Of a stretch of DNA of 64,000 bases, positions 16,467 to 25,718 are shown piece by piece. Below the pieces are notes generated by a model, which was not told the DNA's origin, did not search any database, and was given only the letters and a program-made list of their open reading frames with translations. How positions within the stretch are numbered: position 1 is the first letter of the stretch; each line of letters starts with the position of its first letter. Where the stretch lies: the IMG/VR virus record IMGVR_UViG_3300005518_000002, positions 17,860 to 81,859 of that record; one strand, 5' to 3'. The DNA comes from a virus. Both the position numbers and the translations under genes were made by a program.

Positions 16467-16900
16467 GCCCACTCCTTGGAAGCGATCAGTGCGCTGGCGC
16501 CCCAGACGGCGGGCCAGACGAGCAGCGGAGCCGGGAGACCGACGGCGAACGCCGCGCCGAGGGTCAGGCCGAGGGACACATACGCGCTGACGCACCACGG
16601 GCAGCTGATCAGGTCTCCGAGCCAGAACGGAGCCCAGCCGACTTTGCGTACGTAGATCTGGACCTCTTCCTCCACCAGACCGAACATCCCGAGTCCGGGC
16701 ACATTGGTGAGACTGCCCTTCTCAATCTGCCCGGTGGGGTAGCTCTCGTGATGCTGCTCCTTGGTGGTGGGACGGCGCCAGCCCCCGGCCAGCCTGTCGC
16801 GCACCCAGAGCACGGGCGGGAAGTCGTCTTTGGTGATCAGCCGTGTGAGCCGGTAGGAGCCGAGCACGAGCACGATCAGCAGGAGCCAGAGCGGCATCAC
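16463..16900 (-). CDS. DUF1360-family membrane protein
   Basis: A 145-aa protein. It has an N-terminal transmembrane helix (LWLLLIVLVLGSYRLTRLIT), a central soluble part and two C-terminal hydrophobic segments after the signature CPWCVSAYV. This arrangement is characteristic of DUF1360, known from Bacillus and actinobacterial phages and chromosomes, function unknown. The start may be GTG 16900 or ATG 16897. Confidence 0.75.
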   Translation of the reverse strand: MMPLWLLLIVLVLGSYRLTRLITKDDFPPVLWVRDRLAGGWRRPTTKEQHHESYPTGQIEKGSLTNVPGLGMFGLVEEEVQIYVRKVGWAPFWLGDLISCPWCVSAYVSLGLTLGAAFAVGLPAPLLVWPAVWGASALIASKEWA

Positions 16901-16978
16901 GCACCGCCGGTTTCACTGTTCACGGGTCACTGTCCTTTGATCTTGGGCACGGGACGTCCAACGTCTCAGATTGGAGGT

Positions 16979-17022
16979 GGTCGGCCGGACGTCCCGCTAC
17001 CTGGCAGACGTCCGGCCGGACC
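16979..17022. terminator. Strong GC hairpin downstream of the holin-like gene
   Basis: GGCCGGACGTC pairs with GACGTCCGGCC (11 bp), extended by GGTC/GACC past a one-base bulge. It follows the stop at 17032 in the direction of leftward transcription. No T-run, so termination efficiency is uncertain. Confidence 0.45.
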
Positions 17023-17031
17023 GGTTGGTTC

Positions 17032-17403
17032 CTAGCTGGCGGGAGCCTTCAGCTGAACGGGTCCGGACACTGTCGAAGCCGGTACGGGCGCTACGACATT
17101 CTGCCGGGTGATGTAGCCGAGGATCAGTGCGAGACCGCCCAGGAACATGGTCTGCTTCTCCGCGGACCAGTCGAGACCGAGACCGGTGAACAGGGAAATC
17201 GCAGCCTGGACGAAGCCGAGTGCGGCGGCAATGATCCCGTCCCCGACCATGAACGCCACGATCAGGCCGAAACCGGCGGTGACGAGTGCAGTGATGATCG
17301 CCTGCCACTTGGGGCTGACGTCGATGCCGAAGGACGTCAGTACCTGGATACCGGCCGACACCAGGCCCAGCCAGACGGCGAGCTCTCTTCCGAAGACCTT
17401 CAT
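17032..17403 (-). CDS. Holin-like membrane protein
   Basis: A 123-aa protein with three hydrophobic segments (ELAVWLGLVSAGIQVL; IITALVTAGFGLIVAFMVGD; MFLGGLALILGYI) and a soluble tail. Size, topology and location between terL and other membrane genes suit a holin, but other phage membrane proteins look the same. Confidence 0.55.
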   Translation of the reverse strand: MKVFGRELAVWLGLVSAGIQVLTSFGIDVSPKWQAIITALVTAGFGLIVAFMVGDGIIAAALGFVQAAISLFTGLGLDWSAEKQTMFLGGLALILGYITRQNVVAPVPASTVSGPVQLKAPAS

Positions 17404-17450
17404 ACTTCCTTCTCTCCACGGGCGGCACGCATGGAATATAGCGCACCGGT

Positions 17451-18839
17451 TCAGCCAATTTTGCGGCTGACTGCTGCGAGCCCCTTACCGCCGGATTTGT
17501 TGCCGGTCATCATCAGCTTGACGATCCGCTGATGCCACGCTGGCCACACCATCGCGTCCAGCCGGTCGGGAGACCAGTCGAGCTCTTCGTGCCATGTACA
17601 CAGCTGGTCCTCAAGCTCAGGATGCACCCCGACGAGGTGCCAGCGGTTCTGCTCGGTCAGCGCGCTGACGGGGGAAGCACGGACCTTCTTCCCCCGGCTG
17701 GCTGTGACCTTGCGCACCGGGATGCTGATCCCCATGGAGTCCGCGGCCGCGCGGATCGTGCCGATCGCCATGTCGCCCCCGTAGTTGATCTCTACGCAGA
17801 TGTCGTCCGCCTCGTAGTCGACGGCAGCCTGGACAGCGCGCCGCCCCCATCCGTCAGGGGTGAGGTGACAGGTACGGTCGGCCAGCACGAAGCCGTGTGC
17901 CAGGGGAGTGCGCAGCCGGGCATCCTCCGTCTCCCGGGTGATGAGGGACTTGCCGACAACGACGATGCCCTGCTCCCCGGCTCCGCCCGACGGGTCCACT
18001 CCGACGCTGCGCCGGACGTTGGGGGTCATGAGATCGAGATTCGGTATGCGGCTGGAGTCGAGACCGGCGTGGGTCCACAGTGCGTTCTCGTCCTGGTCGA
18101 GGACTTCGGCATGCAGCTCCTGACGGCCCAGCTGCGTACCGCCGTACTCGTCCTCCAGCTCCTGGCGGAGCTCCCCGTCCAGGTGGGGGTTGTCGTACAT
18201 GGAGGCACGGGAGACGGAGACGTTGCGGAACTCCCCGCGGTCCAGCTTTTTGATCAGCGGACGTGGCTTCGGCGTGGTCGATGCAACCCAGTGGGGCCGC
18301 TGTCCGACGCGGAGACCGAAACGCATGTGAGGCCAGCACGCGTCGAGGTAGCGCCAGGCTGCAAGCTCTTCTGCCCAGACCACACAACGGTTACCACCGG
18401 AACGAAGACGTTCAACATCCTCCGGAGTATGCGCACCAAACAGCTTCGCCTCGGATCCATTGGGCCAGCGTACGGACAGACCACCGGCACCGGAGAACAT
18501 GCGTGCGTCGGGGTTGTGCGCCTTGAGGCCCGAAGGTCCGTTGACGCAGCTCGTCGCCGCGTCGCCGAGAGTGGGAGCGATGATGCCGATCCAGTGCGGG
18601 GTGTGACCGGGCAGGCACGGCGGACCGTTGACATGATCGGTGATGTACTTGGCGCAGGCGTCCGTCTTACCGGCGCCGCGCCCCGCGAGCAGCAGCCAGC
18701 CCCGCCAGTCGCCCGGGGGAGGAATCTGGTGAGGCAGGGGCTGCCACTTGACGATGGACATGGCACGCAGATGCATGGCCAGCCGGTCGCTGGCCCCGCG
18801 TGCGATGCTGCCCTTCGCGCTCATGTGATCAGTGTGCAT
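17451..18839 (-). CDS. terL: Terminase large subunit
   Basis: A 462-aa packaging motor. It has a Walker A motif LLLAGRGAGKT (about residues 49-59), Walker B plus catalytic carboxylates in CVVWAEELAAW (about residue 145), and a C-terminal RNase H-like nuclease with VGVDPSGG, DICVEINYGG and WSPDRLDAMVWP. It assembles on the portal and cuts concatemers. The likely small subunit (22731-23375) lies 4 kb away. The start could also be the internal ATG of MSAKGS. Confidence 0.9.
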   Translation of the reverse strand: MHTDHMSAKGSIARGASDRLAMHLRAMSIVKWQPLPHQIPPPGDWRGWLLLAGRGAGKTDACAKYITDHVNGPPCLPGHTPHWIGIIAPTLGDAATSCVNGPSGLKAHNPDARMFSGAGGLSVRWPNGSEAKLFGAHTPEDVERLRSGGNRCVVWAEELAAWRYLDACWPHMRFGLRVGQRPHWVASTTPKPRPLIKKLDRGEFRNVSVSRASMYDNPHLDGELRQELEDEYGGTQLGRQELHAEVLDQDENALWTHAGLDSSRIPNLDLMTPNVRRSVGVDPSGGAGEQGIVVVGKSLITRETEDARLRTPLAHGFVLADRTCHLTPDGWGRRAVQAAVDYEADDICVEINYGGDMAIGTIRAAADSMGISIPVRKVTASRGKKVRASPVSALTEQNRWHLVGVHPELEDQLCTWHEELDWSPDRLDAMVWPAWHQRIVKLMMTGNKSGGKGLAAVSRKIG

Positions 18840-18872
18840 CAGCGGGGACCGGACACTTTCCGGCCGGGCACT

Positions 18873-19079
18873 TCAGCTGGCTATGTGAACGCTGACCTTG
18901 CCAAGGATGTCTCCGATGACCGGCCACACCTGCGGTCCCCAGGACGTCGTCGTTCCCATGGAGATCCCGGTGAGGATGGCGATCACCGCGACAATCTTCG
19001 TCACCCGCTGGCGGCCGGAGAGGAAAGCCAGCAGAACGAGAACAGCGAAGATCCATAAACCTACGGTTATGTTTGTCAT
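18873..19079 (-). CDS. Small membrane protein
   Basis: A 68-aa protein with two hydrophobic helices (VGLWIFAVLVLLAFLSG; IVAVIAILTGISMG). It is the first gene of the leftward late block after the terminators at 19.1-19.25 kb. It may be a holin or antiholin partner of the nearby lysin. No family recognised. Confidence 0.5.
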   Translation of the reverse strand: MTNITVGLWIFAVLVLLAFLSGRQRVTKIVAVIAILTGISMGTTTSWGPQVWPVIGDILGKVSVHIAS

Positions 19080-19115
19080 TCCACCGAAGCTACTCGTCCA
19101 GCTCAGGACAGCAAG

Positions 19116-19152
19116 AAGACCCCTCCGCGAGGCAGATACCCGGAGGGGTCTT
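19116..19152. terminator. Bidirectional intrinsic terminator
   Basis: A perfect 12-bp stem (AAGACCCCTCCG with its complement) and a 13-nt loop. The A- and T-containing ends allow function in both directions. It separates the lysin transcript from the virion block. Confidence 0.75.
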
Positions 19153-19216
19153 CACCCGTGAACCGGAAGTCGGTGAGACTCCGAATCACGGACCAGCATA
19201 GCCGCACCCGGTGCAC

Positions 19217-19250
19217 AGAAAACCCCCGCTGTCAGGAGCGGGGGTTTTCT
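19217..19250. terminator. Bidirectional intrinsic terminator
   Basis: A perfect stem AGAAAACCCCCGCT with its complement and a 6-nt loop. A-rich and T-rich flanks give a classical terminator on both strands. Between it and the lysin stop (19251-19375) I see no gene. Confidence 0.85.
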
Positions 19251-19375
19251 GGAGCGGCGTGTCCTGCCAGGGACGACAGGAGCAGACTACCGCAGGGAAC
19301 CAGCGCCACGTGGGTTTAGACGTCCTGGTCGGCCTTGAGCCCCCGGACTCGCCAGTTCCCTGCTCACTCAGACTA

Positions 19376-20632
<1,257 letters not shown>

Positions 20633-20675
20633 CTACCAGGGCCGTGCCCAAGGGTGGAACGGTAGAGGGTGAAAC

Positions 20676-20688
20676 CCGATTCACCAAA
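20676..20688. promoter_or_regulatory. Copy of the CCGATTCACCAAA motif
   Basis: The 13 bases CCGATTCACCAAA are identical to one arm of the palindrome at 9530-9567. The site lies just beyond the stop of the epimerase gene and upstream (leftward) of the lysin. Possible operator half-site. Confidence 0.5.
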
Positions 20689-20691
20689 CGG

Positions 20692-21741
20692 TCACGCAGA
20701 CGCCAGCCATTCGGGATGAGCCAGGGTCCAGGCAACAGTCTTGGCCATGGAGTCGTCCAGACTGATCGGCGCGCGCCAGCCGAGGTCAGCAATCTTGGAG
20801 CCGTCCAGTGCGTAGCGCAGATCATGGCCGGGGCGCGAGGAGTGGAAACTCTCCATCTTGATCTCCGGGGGCCGACGGGCCTGGAGACCGGCCAGACGCA
20901 TCCATTCGTAGATCATGCCTACCAGGTCGAGATTATTGACCTCCCTGTCCCCCACGATGTGGAACCGGGGCGGCCTGCGCGCGCCGCCCGCGTAGGGGAC
21001 CATGTCGACTTTCTCGTCCAGAACCTGGCGAGCGAGGTAGAGCCAGGCGTCCGCGAGGTTGCGCGCGTGGAGGTAGAAACGGGAGCCCGGGGTCCCGTCC
21101 GGCGCGCAGTGCACGATGACCGGCACACTACGCATGATCTTGCTCATGGTCATCGGCACGAACTTCTCGGGATCCTGCATCTCCCCGACGATGTTCATCG
21201 TATTCGTGATGACCACCGGCACACCGTAGGTGCGCCAGTAGCTGAAGCAGATCGCCTCCTGCGCAGCCTTGCTGGCGCTGTAGGGATTGGACGGTGCGAG
21301 CGTTTCCCACTCCTTGTGCCGGTGGTCGCCGTAGGCCGGACCGTAGACCTCGTCCGTGCTCATCTGGAGGAAAATCTTCGGCTTGTGCCGCCGGGCCAGC
21401 TCCAGCACGTTGAGCATCAGCGAGGTGTTGTTCAGGGTGAAGCCGACGGGATCTTCAATCGACCGGTCCACGTGGCTCTCCGAGGCGACGTTCATGAACA
21501 CCTCGCAGCCCTCCAGCGCAGCGTGGAGACTCATGGGCGCGGGGGCCTGCATGTCCCAGTGGACGATGGTCACGCGCCGGGCCCACTTGTCGTCACCGCA
21601 GGTGCTCGAAGCGATGCGCTCCGGCATGCCCTTGTGCTGGAACGAGACAGAGCAGACGATCTCCCAGTCCGTCTCCATGAGCAGGTGGCGCAGGACGTGC
21701 GAGCCGACGAAGCCACCGGCTCCGGTGAGGAACGCCTTCAT
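20692..21741 (-). CDS. NAD-dependent sugar epimerase/dehydratase (extended SDR)
   Basis: A 349-aa enzyme. I set the start at MKAFLTGAGGFVGSHV, with AGGAG seven bases upstream; an upstream in-frame extension overlaps the deacetylase gene and is not real. Motifs: TGAGGFVG nucleotide loop, MSTDEVYGP and YSASKAA catalytic Tyr/Lys. This is the pattern of dTDP-glucose 4,6-dehydratase-like enzymes acting on nucleotide sugars. With the neighbouring deacetylase it may make a sugar for DNA, virion or host surface modification. Confidence 0.85.
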   Translation of the reverse strand: MKAFLTGAGGFVGSHVLRHLLMETDWEIVCSVSFQHKGMPERIASSTCGDDKWARRVTIVHWDMQAPAPMSLHAALEGCEVFMNVASESHVDRSIEDPVGFTLNNTSLMLNVLELARRHKPKIFLQMSTDEVYGPAYGDHRHKEWETLAPSNPYSASKAAQEAICFSYWRTYGVPVVITNTMNIVGEMQDPEKFVPMTMSKIMRSVPVIVHCAPDGTPGSRFYLHARNLADAWLYLARQVLDEKVDMVPYAGGARRPPRFHIVGDREVNNLDLVGMIYEWMRLAGLQARRPPEIKMESFHSSRPGHDLRYALDGSKIADLGWRAPISLDDSMAKTVAWTLAHPEWLASA

Positions 21742-21757
21742 GATCTTGCTCCTGTGG

Positions 21758-22501
21758 TCAGGGGTGGACGATCCAGTTCGGGTTGCCGGACGCCACCGAC
21801 GGGAACAGCGACGTGCCGACCGAGTGATAGCCGACGGCGAAGCGCCCCTGGAGCGGAGCCCAGCAGCTGTAGGCCCGCGCGGACTGCCGGACAGCGATCT
21901 TGGTTTCTTCCGCGTACTGCGCCGGGATGACGTACTGATCGCAAGGGATCTCGCCGGACAGTGCCTGCGACTCCCGCACCAGCCAGCGCACGTCCGGCCA
22001 CGCGGCAGGATTCGCCTCACGGAGCTGCTTGAGCGCGAGCCCGTACATGGAATGGGTGGGGTCAACGTCCTGCCAGTGCATGGTGTACATGCCTGCCGCG
22101 GGGTCCAGATCGTGGAAGTACTGGAGGACTGCCTTGGCCTGGTCGATGGTGGGGGAGTCGTGACGCAGGGCCGTGTTGAGATGGATCTCCCCGGGCACGG
22201 CGCCGAGCAGCGCGGCGGAGTCCATGAACTCCGCATCCCGGCTGGCGACGATGTCGTCCGGGGTCAGGGTGGCGTATCCCTCCCGGGCCAGGTCGTGCGT
22301 TCCGCCCCACCAGGAGTTCGCCGTCAGGCCATTGATCGAGTCGATGGCTGTGGTGGTGCGGCCGGGCGCACCGAGGATGAACGAAACCCGGCGGCCGACA
22401 CGGGCGTGGTACCAGGCAACCTGTCCCATGGACAGGCAGTCGTCGTCCGCATGGGGCGAGAGGAAGTACACCCGGCGCCCGGTCGGATTGATGATCGTCA
22501 A
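21758..22501 (-). CDS. PIG-L/LmbE family deacetylase
   Basis: A 247-aa protein with the family zinc motif SPHADDD near residue 15 and a late H (AVGYHSVGTSLF). PIG-L enzymes remove acetyl groups from N-acetylglucosamine conjugates, as in mycothiol or GPI synthesis. It sits between an epimerase and a 70-aa gene in the same leftward operon as the hypermodification cassette, so the substrate may be an acetylated sugar or base adduct. That link is inference. Confidence 0.8.
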   Translation of the reverse strand: MTIINPTGRRVYFLSPHADDDCLSMGQVAWYHARVGRRVSFILGAPGRTTTAIDSINGLTANSWWGGTHDLAREGYATLTPDDIVASRDAEFMDSAALLGAVPGEIHLNTALRHDSPTIDQAKAVLQYFHDLDPAAGMYTMHWQDVDPTHSMYGLALKQLREANPAAWPDVRWLVRESQALSGEIPCDQYVIPAQYAEETKIAVRQSARAYSCWAPLQGRFAVGYHSVGTSLFPSVASGNPNWIVHP

Positions 22502-22515
22502 GCTGGTCTCCTCGG

Positions 22516-22728
22516 TCAGTCACCAGGCTGGTAGCGGACGGAGTCCGCCGTGTCGGACATCTCTTTGAGCCCGCGCATGAGAGTCAGGATCTCCTCCACG
22601 CTGTAGCCGCGGAACTCCTGCGTTTCGCCGCTCAGGACCACGTACCGCCGTTCGTCGTAGCCCAGGCGCAGGATTTCCCCGGCTCCCCAGTTCTCCGGAT
22701 GGGCGGTGCCGCCCTGCGATTCGGTCAT
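22516..22728 (-). CDS. Small hypothetical protein
   Basis: A 70-aa protein, MTESQGGTAHPENWGAGEIL..., with a short beta region (RRYVVLSGETQEFRGYS) and a C-terminal amphipathic helix. It lies two bases after the stop of the terminase small subunit-like gene. No family recognised. Confidence 0.5.
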   Translation of the reverse strand: MTESQGGTAHPENWGAGEILRLGYDERRYVVLSGETQEFRGYSVEEILTLMRGLKEMSDTADSVRYQPGD

Positions 22729-22730
22729 GG

Positions 22731-23375
22731 TCAGTCTCCGCTCTCCGTGGTCTCTTCCACCACTTCACCGTCGATGGTGCGCAGGTGGGACTGTGCTGCT
22801 TCCAGCGCGAGCATACGCGACTGCGGTTCCAGTCCCGCGGCGTCGAACCCCGCGAGGATCGCTTCGGCCACCACGGCTGATTCGAGATCCTGCCGCCGCT
22901 CCAGTGCGACGTTCAGCTTCTCCGGAGCGTTGAGGCCGTGACGCATGGTGTACCGGTCCTCCACCTTGAGCAGCCGGTCGATTGCCGCGAAGACGGGACC
23001 GAGGTCATTGACGGTTTCCTCCTCCCCGGTCTCCTCGTTATGGATCTTTACGATCTTCCCGTTCTGGATCAGAGGATGCTTCCTGGACATGATCGTATAG
23101 AGCCTGCGGCGCAGATCGTCGTCGCGCATGTCGGCCAGCTGGACCAGTTCTTCGAGGTTCTGGTTCAGCTCGTTACGTGCTGTCATCAGTGCACGCTTGA
23201 CGTCCTCGCACGCAGCAGCACGGGAAGGTTTGCCACCGCTATCAAGGTAGGGGACAGCCTCAGCCACTTGTTCCCAGGTCAAACCCTGGTTCCGTAGCTT
23301 GATCGCCTTTGCTCGCCGTTGCGCAACGAGGGCCCGGTTGCTGTTCTCGTGCGACGGGGGAATGTGATGTCCCAC
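22731..23375 (-). CDS. Probable terminase small subunit (HTH protein)
   Basis: A 214-aa protein. The N-terminal region (residues about 12-70) has a helix-turn-helix, KAIKLRNQGLTWEQVAEAV, followed by a long coiled coil (LMTARNELNQNLEELVQLAD) and an acidic C-terminus. HTH plus oligomerising helix is the architecture of small terminases. It is not adjacent to terL, so a transcription regulator remains possible. Confidence 0.55.
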   Translation of the reverse strand: MGHHIPPSHENSNRALVAQRRAKAIKLRNQGLTWEQVAEAVPYLDSGGKPSRAAACEDVKRALMTARNELNQNLEELVQLADMRDDDLRRRLYTIMSRKHPLIQNGKIVKIHNEETGEEETVNDLGPVFAAIDRLLKVEDRYTMRHGLNAPEKLNVALERRQDLESAVVAEAILAGFDAAGLEPQSRMLALEAAQSHLRTIDGEVVEETTESGD

Positions 23376-23398
23376 TTGTTACCCCTCCAATAAAGTAA

Positions 23399-24292
23399 TC
23401 AGCGAGTGACGCCCTTGGTTGTCTCCCGGAACTCCTGCGCCCGCTTGATCTCTTCCCGCTCGCTCCCGCAGTTGACCATGGCCGTGCGCATGTAGCTGAC
23501 GACGCTGATGCGCTCCGCCCCGCAGTCCGGGCAGGCCGAGGTGCGCGTCACCCCGCAGGCGCAGACGATGGCCGTGTTGCCGTGCCACTGGTGCGCGTCC
23601 ATGAGGATCAGGTCGCCGTCCTGTAGATCCACGGCCACCCGGTACTCCGGGAAGACGAAGACTCCCCCGGTGTACTCCCCCCGGCGCAGCGTGAAGATCG
23701 TGCTGAAGCCCTTGTCCAGATCACCCTTGTCCGTGTGCACGCCGGTCGGGTACGTGTTGTTCACCGTGATCGTGGTAAACGGGGTACCCGGCACCACCCA
23801 GTCATCGTGCGTCCGGCCGATCTCCTCCATCTGCGCCTGCCAGCGGTCCGGCACGTGGATGCTCATCTGCTCGGAGACCTGACGGAGCAGCGGATGCAGC
23901 GCCTGCCACTCCGGGAGGTGGCGACCGGTCCACTGGGTGAGGCGGCAGAAGTTGAAGGCGTTGGTCGGGTCAGCCGAACCGATCATCGAACTGGCAAGGT
24001 TCTTGGCATAGGTGCGCTTCTGTTCTCCGACCTTGACCCTGCGGGTGGCACCGGCCAGGCCCCGGTTGTCCGTACGTACGCTGCGCAGCGAGTGCAGGAT
24101 CTCGTACTGCTCGGGAGTGACGGCTTCGCGCATGGCTCCGGGGAGGTACACGCACAGCGGCCGCCCGTCGGGCAGGAGAAGACGGGTGGGTCCGGTCATC
24201 AGCAGGCTGTACGCCCCGGACGTGATGACCTTGCCCTTCATCTCCTCCAGTGTCTGAGGGTCGATACGGCTGCGCAGCCGGGCACTGATCAC
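23399..24292 (-). CDS. TET/JBP-family 2-oxoglutarate/Fe(II) dioxygenase
   Basis: A 297-aa enzyme. The iron-binding HxD lies in YPTGVHTDKGD (His186, Asp188), the distal His in HQWHGNT (His237) and the 2-oxoglutarate-binding Arg in VVSYMRT (Arg269). The intervening GEYTGGVFVFPE and LQDGDLILMD match the Tet_JBP pattern rather than prolyl hydroxylases. A CxC...CxxC insert (residues 244-257) may bind zinc. Known members oxidise the methyl group of thymine (JBP) or 5-methylcytosine (TET) in DNA. Its start overlaps the stop of the kinase gene, so it belongs to the hypermodification cassette. Target base is inferred as thymine from the neighbours. Confidence 0.8.
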   Translation of the reverse strand: MISARLRSRIDPQTLEEMKGKVITSGAYSLLMTGPTRLLLPDGRPLCVYLPGAMREAVTPEQYEILHSLRSVRTDNRGLAGATRRVKVGEQKRTYAKNLASSMIGSADPTNAFNFCRLTQWTGRHLPEWQALHPLLRQVSEQMSIHVPDRWQAQMEEIGRTHDDWVVPGTPFTTITVNNTYPTGVHTDKGDLDKGFSTIFTLRRGEYTGGVFVFPEYRVAVDLQDGDLILMDAHQWHGNTAIVCACGVTRTSACPDCGAERISVVSYMRTAMVNCGSEREEIKRAQEFRETTKGVTR

Positions 24293-24873
24293 GAGCGCAC
24301 TCCGTCCGTGAGGAATCCGAGAGCGGGGATGTCCTGCACCCGTTCAGCCATGCAGCCGGGCTCCACCAGATGCGTGCTGGTCATGGAGTGGAAGTCGATG
24401 CCCCCGTCAGCCGCTGCCCACTCCGCCAGGTTGTACGCGCGGGTCTGGGCTCCCTTGCGCCAGCTGTAGTTCTGGGACGTGCCCCGCTGCGCGCAGCGAT
24501 GATCCAGGACATCGTCGTCCGCATACAGGTAGAGCAGGTGGACCCGCACTCCCGCAGCCGTCAGCCGGGACAGGAAGGGACGCGTGGCCAGCCGGGCTCC
24601 CTCCCCCAGGGCGAAGTCGACCGGGGTGCGCAGCAGGAAGTCCGAGGCACGGAAGGAGATGTCCATGGCCAGGCTGTCCGTGCCGGGATGCTGCTGACGG
24701 GGCACTCCGAGTTCGAGCCCGTGCAGGGCTCCGCTGTTCATGGAGCGCAGCAGCGTGTGCGGCACGGGCGGACCCTTGACGACTTCCATGTCCCAGGGCA
24801 GGCGCAGGTAGCGCATCAGCGTGGACTTGCCGACGCCGGGTGCTCCGCAGATGTACAGCAGGTCTTTGATCAC
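24289..24873 (-). CDS. P-loop kinase, 5-hydroxymethyluracil DNA kinase-like
   Basis: A 194-aa enzyme. I chose the GTG at 24873 (GGAGGA five bases upstream). Walker A is GAPGVGKST (residues 10-18). Further motifs are LGVPRQQHPGTDSLAM (about 55-70) and LGEGARLATRPF (about 89-100), which match the pattern I know for 5hmU DNA kinases of phages with thymine hypermodification. Those enzymes phosphorylate 5-hydroxymethyluracil in DNA to activate it. The PLP gene stop overlaps this start by GTGA. Other nucleotide kinases are possible, but the neighbourhood supports the call. Confidence 0.75.
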   Translation of the reverse strand: MIKDLLYICGAPGVGKSTLMRYLRLPWDMEVVKGPPVPHTLLRSMNSGALHGLELGVPRQQHPGTDSLAMDISFRASDFLLRTPVDFALGEGARLATRPFLSRLTAAGVRVHLLYLYADDDVLDHRCAQRGTSQNYSWRKGAQTRAYNLAEWAAADGGIDFHSMTSTHLVEPGCMAERVQDIPALGFLTDGVRS

Positions 24874-25718
24874 AGTGGTCCTCCGACGATCCAGAAGCAG
24901 GTCGTGCCGTCCCGGCGCTTCCACCAGTCCGGCGCAAGCTGGTCCAGATGGTGGGCGACCTTTCCCTCATAGGTGGGGTGCAGGACGATGCCGTCCAGCG
25001 TGTGGGGCTGCCGGTCACCGTAGGCATAGACGCCTGTGCCGTGCAGGTCGATGTGCTCGTAATCATCCCAGACCAGACCCATGCGCAGCAGCCGCGCGCG
25101 CATCCACTCCCGCCGGTCCGGGCCTATGCCGATCAGCTTGACCTCCACGTCGCTGCGCTTGTGGGCGATCAGTCCGGTGAGGATGCCGGTCGCGGTGTTC
25201 GCCGACCCGAACGGGATCACCAGCGTGCGCACCTCCAGCGGCAGGTTGGCGACCTGTTCGGCCACGGGACCGTGGAACGCCATGAGCTCCACAGCACTGG
25301 CGTCCGGCGGGGTGGTGATGCCGTACTCCAGGAGATAGGCCGAGCCGTCCCTCCGCACGAGCTCCCGGGCTGCGCGCTGCAAGGCCGGGTTGTACCCCAC
25401 GCCGATGAAATCGAAGTCCGCTCCGGCCGCCTGAGCAATCTGCGGAGAGGGGTGGCGGAAGGCAGTCGACGGACGGGTGCCCCCGTAGATCACGAGGCAG
25501 TCCATGTCCAGCTCCCGCGCCGTGATGGAGACCATGGCCGCCTGCGGGCTGAGCACGCTGCACGCGGTGACCACCCGGGTGTAGCCGAGGGCGGACGCGC
25601 GGCGGAGCAGGTGCTGGCAGGCACGGAGCTTGGATCCGTTGATGCCGTGCTGTCCGGTGTAGAGATCTTCCCGCTTGAGCTGGAGTCCGCCGCGCAGCTG
25701 TACGGGGGTCAGATCCAC
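24870..25718 (-). CDS. Fold-type II PLP-dependent enzyme in the hypermodification cassette
   Basis: A 282-aa protein. I placed the start at GTG 25718, five bases after GGGAG and overlapping the previous stop by 10 nt; upstream extension would lie inside the aGPT-PPlase gene. KREDLYTG, INGSKLRA (Schiff-base Lys30) and the glycine loop FGSANTATG mark the family of ACC deaminase, D-cysteine desulfhydrase and threonine synthase. In Vi1- and M6-like phages a PLP enzyme finishes the thymine side chain by removing a carboxyl group. This fold type may do a related step or supply an amine donor. Reaction unknown. Confidence 0.7.
   Translation of the reverse strand: MDLTPVQLRGGLQLKREDLYTGQHGINGSKLRACQHLLRRASALGYTRVVTACSVLSPQAAMVSITARELDMDCLVIYGGTRPSTAFRHPSPQIAQAAGADFDFIGVGYNPALQRAARELVRRDGSAYLLEYGITTPPDASAVELMAFHGPVAEQVANLPLEVRTLVIPFGSANTATGILTGLIAHKRSDVEVKLIGIGPDRREWMRARLLRMGLVWDDYEHIDLHGTGVYAYGDRQPHTLDGIVLHPTYEGKVAHHLDQLAPDWWKRRDGTTCFWIVGGPL

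Noticed and set aside
20692-22236. 514-aa version of the epimerase
   Set aside because: The first 165 residues lie out of frame within the PIG-L gene and are Arg/Ser/Pro-rich. The start at 21741 has a good ribosome site and the proper nucleotide-binding N-terminus.
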